A stretch of 64,000 nt of DNA from Paenibacillus ginsengarvi. Its GTDB lineage: Bacteria > Bacillota > Bacilli > Paenibacillales > NBRC-103111. The notes under the pieces are model-generated. The model was not told the origin of the DNA, did no database searches, and saw nothing but the letters and a program-made list of their open reading frames with translations. The translations under genes were made by a program, and so were the position numbers. Below are positions 1-8,225 of this stretch, piece after piece (positions within the stretch are counted from its first letter, which is position 1; the number at the start of each line of letters is the position of its first letter). The stretch is taken from NCBI RefSeq assembly GCF_003626695.1, contig NZ_RBAH01000009.1, positions 124,001 to 188,000 on the forward strand, read 5' to 3'.

Positions 1-8
1 AACAAGCG

Positions 9-902
9 GTGAAACTCGTTACTATCCAGCAACAAGGCGAGAACTTCTTAGGCGTGAAAACCGATCGCGGCATTTTGAACGTTACGGCCGCCGCCCGTTC
101 GGGCAAAGGAAGCTCGCTTCCGCAAACGATTCATGAAATGATCGAAGGAGGAGCCGCCGCCCGCACAGCGGTAGAGGCTTATGTCCGCGAAGCGGAAGCC
201 GACTCCGCCGCATGGCTCGACGCCGCTTCGGTTACTTATGGCTCTTGCGTAACCGCGCCGCAAAAAATCATTTGCGTAGGGCTCAACTACCGCAAGCACG
301 CGGAAGAAACAAATGCGAAAATTCCGGAATTCCCGATTTTGTTCAACAAATTCAACAATACGCTGAACGGACACGGGCATGACGTAGAGTTGCCGATCTC
401 TTCTTCCGAGGTCGATTACGAGGCCGAGCTGGCTATCGTCATCGGACGCCGCACGAAGCATGTGAGCGAAGAGCAGGCGCTGGACAGCGTTTTCGGCTAT
501 TGCAACGCCGACGACTTGTCGGCCCGTGATCTTCAGCTTCGCACGAACCAGTGGATGCTCGGCAAAGTATGCGACGGCTTTACGCCGCTCGGCCCGGAAC
601 TCGTAACTGCGGATGAAATTCCGGACCCGAACAACCTGAAAATTTCTTGCACCGTGAACGGCGAAGTCCGCCAAAGCTCGAACACGTCGGATATGATCTT
701 TAACTGCAAACAAATTATCAGCTACATTTCCCGCCACTTTACGCTGATGCCGGGAGACGTTATTTTGACCGGAACGCCGGAAGGCGTCGTGCTCGGCTAT
801 CCGCCGGAGAAGCGCGTTTACTTGCAGCCGGGCGATGTCGTCACGGTAGAAATCGAAAAGCTCGGCAGCATTACGAACAAAATGGTTGCCGAGACCGTTT
901 AA
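9..902 (+). CDS. Fumarylacetoacetate hydrolase family protein
   Basis: Predicted metal-dependent enzyme of the FAH superfamily (fumarylacetoacetases, acylpyruvate hydrolases, 2-oxo-hepta-enedioate hydratases/decarboxylases). The 297-residue protein has a short N-terminal domain and then the catalytic fold: GLNYRKH at 91-97, the acidic metal ligands E138 and E140 in EVDYEAELAIVIG, an aspartate in NADDLSARDLQ near 167-176, and the late motif LTGTPEGV. These fit a 5-oxopent-3-ene-1,2,5-tricarboxylate decarboxylase or acylpyruvase, but the substrate cannot be read from sequence. The GTG start lies eight bases inside the window and its ribosome binding site cannot be judged, so a start further upstream is possible. 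It is followed by a hairpin terminator, so it is the last gene of its unit. Confidence 0.85.
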   Translation: MKLVTIQQQGENFLGVKTDRGILNVTAAARSGKGSSLPQTIHEMIEGGAAARTAVEAYVREAEADSAAWLDAASVTYGSCVTAPQKIICVGLNYRKHAEETNAKIPEFPILFNKFNNTLNGHGHDVELPISSSEVDYEAELAIVIGRRTKHVSEEQALDSVFGYCNADDLSARDLQLRTNQWMLGKVCDGFTPLGPELVTADEIPDPNNLKISCTVNGEVRQSSNTSDMIFNCKQIISYISRHFTLMPGDVILTGTPEGVVLGYPPEKRVYLQPGDVVTVEIEKLGSITNKMVAETV

Positions 903-940
903 CAAGCGGTCTGTGGCAACAACGATATAAAAGCATCAAC

Positions 941-970
941 AAAGCGCCTTCTGCGGAAGGTGCTTTCTTT
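941..970 (+). terminator. Rho-independent terminator after the FAH-family gene
   Basis: Ten-base arms AAAGCGCCTT and AAGGTGCTTT (one G-T pair) with a six-base loop, followed by CTTTG. It sits 39 bases after the stop codon. Confidence 0.7.
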
Positions 971-979
971 GCGTTACCG

Positions 980-1259
980 ATACAGAAAGTTTAAGTTCAC
1001 TAAAGCGTCATAGCTGCGAAGGATTACTTCGATAAAGTGAAAATGAGGCTTTCTGTACCAAGAAAAATTTCCGCTAAAACGCGGTCGCTCATCCTTGAAG
1101 TACGTCGATAGACGTTTTTCTTACATGTTTCAGGGCTCCCCGCAAAGTATTTGGAGTAATCGATTCCCCCGAAAGTGACGTGACGCTTCGCAGCTTAATC
1201 CTATTACTTTCGGGGGAGCCCCCCTGCTTCGAAGCCAGGGCTTCACTTTGTGGGGTTAT
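980..1259. repeat. Composite intergenic palindromic repeat
   Basis: About 280 bases without a gene, built from stacked inverted repeats. TACAGAAAG at 980 pairs with CTTTCTGTA ending at 1059, and inside it TTCACT pairs with AGTGAA. A second unit nests two pairs: CCCCGCAAAGT near 1138 with ACTTTGTGGGG at 1245-1255 (imperfect), and TCCCCCGAAAGT near 1165 with ACTTTCGGGGGA at 1206-1217 (perfect, 12 bases). CCCTG and CAGGG flank GCTTCGAAGC further right. The right edge, 1244-1259, reappears exactly in inverse orientation at 9139-9154. The arrangement fits a REP- or MITE-like dispersed intergenic element rather than a simple terminator. Confidence 0.6.
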
Positions 1260-1320
1260 TTTGCGTTACCCGGCATATATATGGTAGCGAACGACGAAAC
1301 CGGAAGGAGACGATGTACCC

Positions 1321-1491
1321 GTGGTCTCTTTTTTAATGCTGATGCTGGGTTGTTTCGTATTTTTCGGCACCGTTTTTGTAACCGTTTACCGTTGGACGCA
1401 GAACGATACGTTTGCCTATGACATGGAGTTTATTTGGGATCGTTATCCGGTTACGCTCGAGCAGATGGAAGCGAGGCAAGTGAGGAGGTAG
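1321..1491 (+). CDS. Small single-pass membrane protein (56 aa)
   Basis: A short gene with GTG start, preceded by GGAAGGAGA ten bases upstream. The product begins with a hydrophobic segment (FLMLMLGCFVFFGTVFVTVY, residues 4-23) and continues with a charged, aromatic tail containing WDRYPVTLEQMEARQ. This predicts one transmembrane helix with a short soluble tail. An ATG at 1336 would give 51 residues but lacks a suitably spaced ribosome binding site. I do not recognise a family. It is flanked upstream by the composite repeat and downstream by a hairpin shared with the convergent hemolysin III gene. Support is the ribosome binding site, the clean membrane segment and the terminator; expression is inferred. 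Confidence 0.5.
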   Translation: MVSFLMLMLGCFVFFGTVFVTVYRWTQNDTFAYDMEFIWDRYPVTLEQMEARQVRR

Positions 1492-1520
1492 CGGGAGACG
1501 CCGCCTGCGAACGAACAAAA

Positions 1521-1559
1521 AAACAGGCTTGTCGGGCGAGTAACGCCGTCGGCCTGTTT
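1521..1559. terminator. Bidirectional terminator between convergent genes
   Basis: AAACAGGC at 1521-1528 pairs with GCCTGTTT at 1552-1559. A-rich sequence on one side and T-rich on the other lets it serve both the small membrane-protein gene (+) and hemolysin III (-). Confidence 0.6.
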
Positions 1560-1583
1560 CGCTTGTAACGATATGGTTGGCGC

Positions 1584-2231
1584 TTAACCGCTCACGCCAG
1601 GCATAGGCAGCACATAAAACAGGATGGCAATGAAGTGGCAGACGCTGCCGCCGATGACGAACGTATGCCAGATGGCATGGTGGTACGGAATTTTGCGCCA
1701 TAAAAAAAACACGGTGCCGATCGTGTAGAACAAACCCCCGCCTACGAGCCACAGCAGGCCGTTCCACGGAAGCTGTTCGTACAAAGGCTTGATCGCAAAT
1801 ACGATGAGCCAGCCCATTACGATATAAAACAGGGTGGACAGCATGATGAACTTGCTCGCGAAGTAAGCTTTGAAGACGATACCCGCGATAGCCAGCCCCC
1901 ACACGATGCCGAAAATGCTCCAGCCGACCGGACCGCGCAGCGTGACGAGCAGGAAAGGGGTATAAGTGCCGGCGATCAGCAAATAAATGGCGGAATAATC
2001 GAGAATTTCGAAAATATCCTTCACTTTGCCTTCGCGAAAGCTGTGAAGCAGGGTAGAGCATGTATAAAGCAGAACGAGCGTCGTGCCGAAAATACTGAAG
2101 CTGACGATATGCCATACATCGCCGTGCAGGCAGGCGAACACGACCAGGATGGCTAACGCCGCCGCGCTGAGAAGCGCGCCGACGCCGTGGCTGATCGCAT
2201 TCGCGATCTCCTCGCGCACGGAATATCTCAT
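1584..2231 (-). CDS. Hemolysin III family (PAQR) membrane protein
   Basis: Seven-helix integral membrane protein of the Hly-III/PAQR superfamily, relatives of adiponectin receptors with a metal-binding active site. The start chosen is ATG at 2231 because GGGGGGATC precedes it closely; the 215-residue product then starts MRYSVREEIANAISHGVGA, the usual opening of the family. Conserved features are EEIANAISHG near residues 7-16, SxxxH in STLLHSFREG, DYSAIYLLIAGTYTP, and the C-terminal HAIWHTFVIGGSVCHF carrying the metal-ligand histidines. Despite the family name, haemolysis is not established for most members. It stands alone in minus orientation, between two hairpins. Confidence 0.9.
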   Translation of the reverse strand: MRYSVREEIANAISHGVGALLSAAALAILVVFACLHGDVWHIVSFSIFGTTLVLLYTCSTLLHSFREGKVKDIFEILDYSAIYLLIAGTYTPFLLVTLRGPVGWSIFGIVWGLAIAGIVFKAYFASKFIMLSTLFYIVMGWLIVFAIKPLYEQLPWNGLLWLVGGGLFYTIGTVFFLWRKIPYHHAIWHTFVIGGSVCHFIAILFYVLPMPGVSG

Positions 2232-2295
2232 GACGATCCCCCCATGGACTATGTAACCGGATGTTTCTATTGTAACGTGTCGCCGGGGAAACGGC

Positions 2296-2330
2296 AAATA
2301 AGCTTAAGGCTTCGCGCCTCAAGCTTATTT
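2296..2330 (-). terminator. Terminator hairpin after helD
   Basis: AAATAAGCTT and AAGCTTATTT form ten-base perfect arms with an additional imperfect GC stem in the loop. It lies just downstream of the minus-strand helD stop; the T-run is short, so efficiency is uncertain. Confidence 0.6.
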
Positions 2331-2348
2331 GTGCCGAACGTGCAAGCT

Positions 2349-4505
2349 TCAAGCGTCGATCTGCCGGGCAAATTCCTCGTCGGCTCCGCTTAGCAGCGGC
2401 GAAGGGATGCCAGCATACAGCACCCATAAATCATGGAGACTGCGTGTGCAGCCCACGTACAGAAGCTTGGCGTCATGCTCGTTCAGGCCGTAGTGGGCGT
2501 CATCCGCATCGATCAGCACTACAGCATCGAACTCTAGCCCTTTGGCCAGGTATACCGGAACGACGGACAAGCCGCCCTCGTATTTTTGCTGCCGGGCATC
2601 AATAAGCGTTGCGGATATGTCGTGATGGAGCAGGGCTGTGTGCAACTCCTTGCATTCCTTCTCGGTCCGCCCTATGACGGCGATCGTGGATGCGGGACCC
2701 GCTTCCAACTTGCGGACGACGCGGACAACGGTATCGACCTTCGCCGACATCTCGTGGCGAAGCAGCTTGACTTTATCGCCGCTGCGGAATACTGGCACAG
2801 CTTGCGTCGATTCCGGTACTCCATTGGTCAAAATGACGCCTGCGAAACGAATGATTTCCATCGTCGACCGGTAGCTGCGCTCCATCTTGAAATAAGCGCG
2901 CGCTTCTTCGGGAAATAGATGAAGAAACTCCTCCCACGAGCGGATGCCTTTGTATGCATGGATGCCTTGCGACAGGTCGCCCAGTATCGTAAACGAACCG
3001 TTTCGCACATGCTCGTTCAGCAGAGCGATCTGAAACGGGGAAAAGTCTTGCGCCTCGTCAATCACGATATGATCGAACGTATGGTCGCCGTGGATGCCGT
3101 ACATCAGGTCGTGGATGAACAATAGCGGCGCCAAATCTTCGGGATACAGCTTCTTTTTGCCGAACGCCTTCACCGACTCCTCGGCAACCGCCGCCGGGAC
3201 CGTTACCTCGGTAAGCCGCTTCACCGCTCCGCTATCACCGCCTGCAGACGGCGAAAACAAAGAGCGGTAAAAGTCGAACGGCGTTTCCGCCGGCCACAGC
3301 TTCCAGTAGGATTTTAGCTTTTGGGTCGCTTTTTTCTTGCGCTCCTTGCGTACGTTCGGGTCTCGCGTCTCGTTCAGCGCCATCTCGATCCAGCGCTTGA
3401 TTCTCGCCTCGACCCGCTCCTTGCGCTTCATTACCGGATAATGGCGGTATTCGCCGAAAAACCAGTCGCGAATTTGACGGCCTGGGAGCTTTCCGCCCGG
3501 CCAAGGCTCGAAATCGTCGTCGGGAACGAAGCTTTGCTCGTATTGCTGCAGAGCTTCCTCAATCGCCCGCTTGAAGCGGACCGAGCCTTTGAACCGGCCG
3601 GGAGCTTCGTCGTGGATGACCGGCTTCTCCGCCCCGAAGGCGAACCAGCGCTCGCGCCGCTCCGTTTCGTCGGCGAGGGTCAGATTCGTATCCAGCAGCT
3701 CCAGCGCCCAGTCCTCGAACGTTGTTTGTCCGATATGGCCAACGCCGAGCTCGGGCAGCACGGACGAGATGTAGTCGAGGAACATCCGGTTCGGCGCGAA
3801 GATGATCATACGCTCCGCCCGGATCTGGTCGCGGTATTCGTACAGCAGGTACGCCAGACGATGCAGGGCAACGGTTGTTTTCCCGCTTCCGGCGACCCCC
3901 TGGATGACGAGCGCTGTATTTTTCACGGAGCGGATAATCTGGTCCTGCTCGGCCTGAATCGTCGAAACGATGTCGCGCAGTTTGTTGTCTTTGTTCTCGC
4001 CGAGCCGATACAGCAGGAATTCGTCCGTTACGACCGGGTTATCGCTCGCGCGATCGTACGTATCGACGACCCGCTGCAAAATTTGCTTGCGGATAACCAG
4101 ATTTCGCTTCATATAAACGAGCCCTTCGATCAAGCCGTCAGGTGCCGTGTAGGAGGCAGGACCGTCGCCGCCTGTAAAAGAATAGAACAAACTGGCGACG
4201 GGAGCTCGCCAATCAATGACGAGCGGATCGCCCTTCTCGCTTTCTACGCCGAACTTACCGATGTACAGCTTGCGGGGCGACTCGTCGCGCTCCTCCTTGA
4301 AGTCGATCCTGCCGAAGTAGGGCTCATCGAGTGCGCCTGCAAAATGGCGGCGGGAATTTTCCCGTTTGGCTTCGAGCGCTTGCTCGGTGAAATCGTCTCC
4401 GGTATATTTCGGAACGGACTGCAGCGCTTTCAGCTTCCGGTCGATCCAAGCCGACGAACGCTCCAGCTTTTCCATTTCCTCTTGATAGGCACTTTGAATA
4501 TCCAA
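2349..4505 (-). CDS. helD: RNA polymerase recycling ATPase HelD (UvrD/Rep-like superfamily 1 helicase)
   Basis: HelD binds RNA polymerase and uses ATP to release stalled or post-termination polymerase from nucleic acid. The 718-residue length is close to the Bacillus protein. The N-terminus is a charged helical segment (MDIQSAYQEEMEKLE onwards), which in HelD reaches into the secondary channel. The P-loop GVAGSGKT lies at 203-210, Walker B plus motif II is VIDEAQDF, QGIHAYKG is motif III-like, and the C-terminal SF1 half contains GLEFDAVVLIDAD and LYVGCTRS. The start is TTG at 4505, with GGAGG seven bases upstream. It is transcribed alone, divergent from the MFS gene. A general SF1 DNA helicase is the alternative, but the N-terminal region argues for HelD. 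Confidence 0.85.
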   Translation of the reverse strand: MDIQSAYQEEMEKLERSSAWIDRKLKALQSVPKYTGDDFTEQALEAKRENSRRHFAGALDEPYFGRIDFKEERDESPRKLYIGKFGVESEKGDPLVIDWRAPVASLFYSFTGGDGPASYTAPDGLIEGLVYMKRNLVIRKQILQRVVDTYDRASDNPVVTDEFLLYRLGENKDNKLRDIVSTIQAEQDQIIRSVKNTALVIQGVAGSGKTTVALHRLAYLLYEYRDQIRAERMIIFAPNRMFLDYISSVLPELGVGHIGQTTFEDWALELLDTNLTLADETERRERWFAFGAEKPVIHDEAPGRFKGSVRFKRAIEEALQQYEQSFVPDDDFEPWPGGKLPGRQIRDWFFGEYRHYPVMKRKERVEARIKRWIEMALNETRDPNVRKERKKKATQKLKSYWKLWPAETPFDFYRSLFSPSAGGDSGAVKRLTEVTVPAAVAEESVKAFGKKKLYPEDLAPLLFIHDLMYGIHGDHTFDHIVIDEAQDFSPFQIALLNEHVRNGSFTILGDLSQGIHAYKGIRSWEEFLHLFPEEARAYFKMERSYRSTMEIIRFAGVILTNGVPESTQAVPVFRSGDKVKLLRHEMSAKVDTVVRVVRKLEAGPASTIAVIGRTEKECKELHTALLHHDISATLIDARQQKYEGGLSVVPVYLAKGLEFDAVVLIDADDAHYGLNEHDAKLLYVGCTRSLHDLWVLYAGIPSPLLSGADEEFARQIDA

Positions 4506-4718
4506 TTCAGTTACCTCCAGGGCTATTGATGAGTGAATGTCGAGAAAAACAGATATTCATACTACCATACCTGGGAACAAAAAGAAAATCCGACTTTGAC
4601 TATAACGAAACAATCCATTCCTATTGATCCATCGATAATTTGCTATACAATGAATAATGCTTGCGTATATAACCGCGATTGGGAAAATCGCCGGAGCGAA
4701 CGGGTGGAGGGTTACGAG

Positions 4719-5951
4719 TTGGGAAGACTTTTGTGGATGGGCTGTTTGTGTTATGTGCTCACCGGTTTTACGCTAGTCATTGTAGGCTCGGTACTGCCCG
4801 AGTTGCTTGCCTTTTACGGCAAAAGCTATAACGACGGAGGCCTTTTGGTCTTCATCCAATTTATCGGCTTATTGTGCGGCGTTCTTTGCATGCCCGTATT
4901 CACCAAGCTAGCTGGACGCAGGTGGACGGTCGTGCTTGGGCTGCTGTTTTTGTCAGTGGAAACCTGCTTCGTCGCGGCGCCGTCGTGGGGATGGACGACG
5001 CCTATTTTATTTGCAGCCGGGTTCGGCGCAGGGCTTGTTGAAGCAAGCATCGGTTCGCTCGTGCTGCTGGCGGCGGGGGACCGTCCGGCGGCGGCGATGA
5101 GTCGGCTGGAGATTACGTTTGGGATCGGGGCGCTGACGATGCCGTTTCTGGTCAGCTTTCTGATCAAGCGGGGGGCGTGGATCTATGCATTTCCGACACT
5201 CGGACTCGGTTCGCTGCTGCTCGCTGCCGTATGGATGTTTCTGCGGTTCGGACCGCTCAACCGTTCGCTGCGAAAAGGAGTGCTTTTTGAAGTGGAAGGA
5301 GGCGTTTCGGACTCCAGTGATGCGGAGAAGACGCAGACGATCCCATCATCCGGCGCCCGTTTATCGCGCACCTCGGTTTTTGTTTTGTGCGCCTTGTTTT
5401 TCTCCCTGTACGGAGGCAGCGAAGCTTCGCTGATCCATTTCCTGCCCTCGGTATACATCGAAGACCGGATGGCGACCGCTTCGGCCGCCTCACTGGTGGT
5501 CACCGTTTACTGGGTCGGCATGGTGATCGGCAGAGCGGTCACAGGCTTGCTGGCGGACCGGTTCGGTTATTATCCGTTCCTGCTTGTCTCCACGCTCGGC
5601 GCCGTTTTGTCTCTCGCGCTTACGGCGATGGGGGGCGGGTTATGGAGCGGCTTCGCGCTCGCCTTCTGCATCGGGCTGTTCATGTCGGGGATGTTTGCGA
5701 TCGCGCTTATTTTTGCCAATCAGCAAATCCCGGGGCGAACCGATAAAACGACAAGCCTGCTCATGGCGGTAAACGGCCTTGGCGGCGCGCTGCTGCCTTA
5801 CCTCGCGGGTTGGACGATGGAAACCTTTTCTGCGAACATGACTGTGTGGCTGCTGACTATCAGCATGGGTTGTATGCTGCTGTTTCTAGTCCTCGTGCAC
5901 CAGCTCGGCTGGATTACGAGGTGGAGCCGGCGGGCAGCCGAAAAACGATGA
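4719..5951 (+). CDS. Major facilitator superfamily transporter
   Basis: Twelve-helix secondary transporter of 410 residues. I place the start at TTG 4719, preceded by GTGGAGGG, because the membrane protein begins there (GRLLWMGCLCYVLTG). An in-frame reading can be extended to 4533, but that adds about 60 hydrophilic residues with no family resemblance. Motif-A-like GRAVTGLLADRFGYYP lies between helices 8 and 9, and a charged loop (FEVEGGVSDSSDAEKTQ) separates the two halves. The substrate is unknown; the overall pattern resembles FucP- or YfkF-like sugar or drug carriers. It precedes a sugar-isomerase/RpiR pair on the same strand and may supply its substrate, which is inference from position only. 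Confidence 0.85.
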   Translation: MGRLLWMGCLCYVLTGFTLVIVGSVLPELLAFYGKSYNDGGLLVFIQFIGLLCGVLCMPVFTKLAGRRWTVVLGLLFLSVETCFVAAPSWGWTTPILFAAGFGAGLVEASIGSLVLLAAGDRPAAAMSRLEITFGIGALTMPFLVSFLIKRGAWIYAFPTLGLGSLLLAAVWMFLRFGPLNRSLRKGVLFEVEGGVSDSSDAEKTQTIPSSGARLSRTSVFVLCALFFSLYGGSEASLIHFLPSVYIEDRMATASAASLVVTVYWVGMVIGRAVTGLLADRFGYYPFLLVSTLGAVLSLALTAMGGGLWSGFALAFCIGLFMSGMFAIALIFANQQIPGRTDKTTSLLMAVNGLGGALLPYLAGWTMETFSANMTVWLLTISMGCMLLFLVLVHQLGWITRWSRRAAEKR

Positions 5952-6000
5952 CAGCGAAGCTGGAAATGGAGAAATTCTCCACCGGATTACAGTGAAAATA

Positions 6001-6019
6001 ATGGCAGACAAACTGCCAT
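6001..6019. promoter_or_regulatory. Perfect palindrome ahead of the isomerase gene
   Basis: ATGGCAG and CTGCCAT are separated by ACAAA, 55 bases before the isomerase start. There is no T-run, so it is more likely an operator or 5'-leader hairpin than a terminator. The RpiR-type regulator encoded two genes on is a possible binder. Confidence 0.35.
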
Positions 6020-6073
6020 GCTCCGGTTACAATGGATAAGGAACAGCAAACCACCCGGGAGGGATTGATACCT

Positions 6074-6937
6074 ATGAAAATCGGAGTAAGTACTTATAGC
6101 TTGGCTAGAGCGATCAATGCTGGAGAATTCGACGTGCTTGGCGCGATTCAGTGGATTGCGGACAACGGGGGCCAACACGTGGAAATCGTGCCGATCGGCT
6201 ACTCGCTGGACGAAAATCCGGCACTCATCGACGCGATTGTGGAGAAAGCGGCGGAAGTCGGCATCGAGATTTCCAACTACGCGATCGGCGCCAAATTCAT
6301 CGATCTGGACGAAGCCGGCTACCGCGCCGAAATCGAGCGCGTAAAAAAACATGTGGACGTGGCAAACCGCCTCGGCGTGAAGCGGATGCGTCATGACGTA
6401 GCTTCCCGTCCGATTCCGGAAACGGGAACGGCCCGGTTCGAAGCCGACTTTGATACGATCGTCAAAGCGAGCGTGGAAATCGCCGACTATGCGAATCAGT
6501 ACGGCATCGTCACGAGCATCGAAAATCACGGCTTCCACGTACAGGCAACCGAGCGGGTACATCGCATTATCGAAGCGGTGAACCGTCCGAATTTCCGTCA
6601 CACGATCGATATCGGCAACTTCCTGTGCGCGGACGAAAATTCGGTTTCCGCCGTTAAGAAAAGCATGCCGTACGCCTCGATGGTTCATTTGAAAGATTTC
6701 TACGTCCGTCCGTCGTACCGCAATCCGGGCGAAGGCTGGTTCCGCTCCACTAGCGGCAACTACTTGCGCGGCGCGGTTGTCGGTCAAGGCGACATCGATA
6801 TGTATGAAGTGATCCGCATCGTTAAGGCAGCCGGCTATGAAGGTTATGTCTCGATCGAGTTCGAGGGCAAGGAAGAATGCAAGTGGGGGACGAAAGCGGC
6901 TCTTGACAACGCGATCCGTATCTGGAACGAAGTATAA
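6074..6937 (+). CDS. Sugar phosphate isomerase/epimerase family protein (TIM barrel)
   Basis: Xylose-isomerase-like TIM-barrel enzyme of 287 residues, the superfamily that includes IolE, IolI and hydroxypyruvate isomerase. ATG at 6074 is chosen because GGGAGGGATTG precedes it and the first strand, MKIGVSTYSLARAI, begins there. The barrel's metal-ligand acids can be followed: SIENHGF in the middle, TIDIGNFLCAD, MVHLKDFY with a His-Lys-Asp, and YVSIEFEGKEE near the C-terminus. That supports an Mn- or Co-dependent isomerisation or epimerisation of a sugar or cyclitol. The next gene, 21 bases away, is an RpiR-type regulator, so the pair probably forms a small sugar-responsive operon. The substrate is not identifiable. 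Confidence 0.85.
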   Translation: MKIGVSTYSLARAINAGEFDVLGAIQWIADNGGQHVEIVPIGYSLDENPALIDAIVEKAAEVGIEISNYAIGAKFIDLDEAGYRAEIERVKKHVDVANRLGVKRMRHDVASRPIPETGTARFEADFDTIVKASVEIADYANQYGIVTSIENHGFHVQATERVHRIIEAVNRPNFRHTIDIGNFLCADENSVSAVKKSMPYASMVHLKDFYVRPSYRNPGEGWFRSTSGNYLRGAVVGQGDIDMYEVIRIVKAAGYEGYVSIEFEGKEECKWGTKAALDNAIRIWNEV

Positions 6938-6958
6938 GCCGTCCTAAACTCATAACCG

Positions 6959-7825
6959 ATGAAGCAAACGAAAATACCCGACTTGAACAATACGCTGCTT
7001 AAAATATCCAGCATCTACACGTCCATGACGAAATCGGAGCAGAAGGTGGCCGACGTCGTCATGAAAGAGCCCGGAGCCGCGGTCTTTTACACGATAACCG
7101 ATCTGTCGGAGAAGGCGGGCGTCGGTGAGACATCGGTCATCCGTTTTTGCCGCAAGCTCGGATTTAAAGGGTATCAGGAATTTAAGCTGTCCGTCGCGCA
7201 AAATTTGTCCACTCCTTCGCAGAGCATTCACGGCGACATTCAGGACGAAGACGAGTTGTCCGTAGTTGTGAAGAAGATAAGCGCGATCAATGCGCAAAAT
7301 ATCGAGAACACGACGACACTGCTGGAGGAGGACAGCCTGCGCAAAGCGATTGCGATGATTCGCGAAGCGGGAAAGCTGTATTTCTTCGGGGTAGGCTCGT
7401 CCGGGATTACGGCGCTTGACGCCAAATACCGGTTCATGCGGCTCGGTTTCGACTGCTCCGCCGAAAACGACGCGCATATTATCGCGATGAATGCGGCGCT
7501 GCTTGGCCGTCGCGATGTCGTTATCGGCATATCGACGTCGGGCAGCACGAAGGATCTCGTGGATGCGATGGAGATCGCCAAAGGCAGAGGCGCCCGCATC
7601 ATCTGTCTAACGAGCCATGCCCGTTCGCCGATCACCCAGTTCGCCGATGTCGTGCTGCTCACCGCTTCCAAGGAAAGTCCGCTGCAAGGCGGCTCCTTTT
7701 CCTCCAAGCTGTCACAGATCCACGCGCTGGACGTTTTGTCGACCGCCGTGGCGCTCCATTCCAAGGAGCGTACGTATGAAGCTCTGGAGACGACGGCAAA
7801 GGCTGTGCTCGGCAAGCTGTATTAA
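6959..7825 (+). CDS. MurR/RpiR family transcriptional regulator
   Basis: A 288-residue regulator with an N-terminal HTH_6 DNA-binding domain (residues 1-80; MTKSEQKVADVVMKEP, then LSEKAGVGETSVIRFCRKLGFKGYQEFK) and a C-terminal SIS sugar-phosphate-binding domain (about 120-250; KLYFFGVGSSGITALDAKYRFMR and VVIGISTSGSTKDLVDAM). The family senses phosphosugars and usually controls adjacent catabolic genes. Here the obvious target is the isomerase 21 bases upstream. There is no strong ribosome binding site, so translation may be coupled to that gene. A terminator follows. Confidence 0.9.
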   Translation: MKQTKIPDLNNTLLKISSIYTSMTKSEQKVADVVMKEPGAAVFYTITDLSEKAGVGETSVIRFCRKLGFKGYQEFKLSVAQNLSTPSQSIHGDIQDEDELSVVVKKISAINAQNIENTTTLLEEDSLRKAIAMIREAGKLYFFGVGSSGITALDAKYRFMRLGFDCSAENDAHIIAMNAALLGRRDVVIGISTSGSTKDLVDAMEIAKGRGARIICLTSHARSPITQFADVVLLTASKESPLQGGSFSSKLSQIHALDVLSTAVALHSKERTYEALETTAKAVLGKLY

Positions 7826-7837
7826 GGTAGAAACAGA

Positions 7838-7880
7838 GAAAGGCGCATTCGCGGTGAAAACTGCGATGTGCCTTTTTTTG
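7838..7880 (+). terminator. Terminator after the RpiR-type regulator
   Basis: The stem AGGCGCATTCGCGG pairs with CTGCGATGTGCCT, with one bulged base and a G-T pair, followed by seven T. Typical rho-independent form. Confidence 0.8.
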
Positions 7881-7917
7881 TATAAGAAAACCCCCAGTTC
7901 GACTGGCGGTTCAGGGA

Positions 7918-8139
7918 AGCGGAAGTGAAAGTTCCGCTATAGCTGAAGGAACGCCGCAGACGGAGCGATAACGGAAGCAAAAGTTCCGTTAAAGCCGCCG
8001 ATAGCCTGAATGGGGCCGGGCAAATGAAGCCATAAAGGAAGTTCCGCTTCCTTTATGCAGGTTTAATAGGGGAGCGAAGCAGCAATAACAGAACTTATAG
8101 TTCCGCTGAGTCAGCGGAAACGGAAGCGAAAGTTCCGCT
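7918..8139. repeat. Cluster of degenerate hairpin repeats (CGGAA-N7-TTCCG type)
   Basis: The 345-base gap between the RpiR and AraC genes carries no gene but several related palindromes: AGCGGAA-N7-TTCCGCT at 7918-7938, ACGGAA-N8-TTCCGT at 7971, AAAGGAA-N7-TTCCTTT at 8034-8054, GAAC-N5-GTTC at 8091, and CGGAA-N9-TTCCG at 8121-8137, with a decayed copy near 8170. Loops are often GTGAAAG, GCAAAAG or GCGAAAG. Spacing is irregular (about 53, 63, 57 and 29 bases), which is unlike a CRISPR. It looks like a dispersed intergenic repeat family that has been multiplied locally. Confidence 0.65.
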
Positions 8140-8225
8140 ATCGCTGGCGGAACAGCGCTGCCCGGACGAAGAGGAAGTGAAACTGCTGCTAGAAAGGTTT
8201 CAGCGAAGCGATTTCAACTTTTTTC

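Noticed and set aside
1313..1336. ATG at 1313 as start of the small membrane protein
   Set aside because: The frame from 1313 stops after seven codons; the supported frame starts with GTG at 1321.
3321..4529. 402-codon plus-strand frame opposite helD
   Set aside because: Antisense to a gene with full Walker motifs; no ribosome binding site or motif in the translated frame.
7918..8139. Possible CRISPR array
   Set aside because: Units are self-complementary hairpins of varying sequence with irregular spacing; no cas gene in the window.
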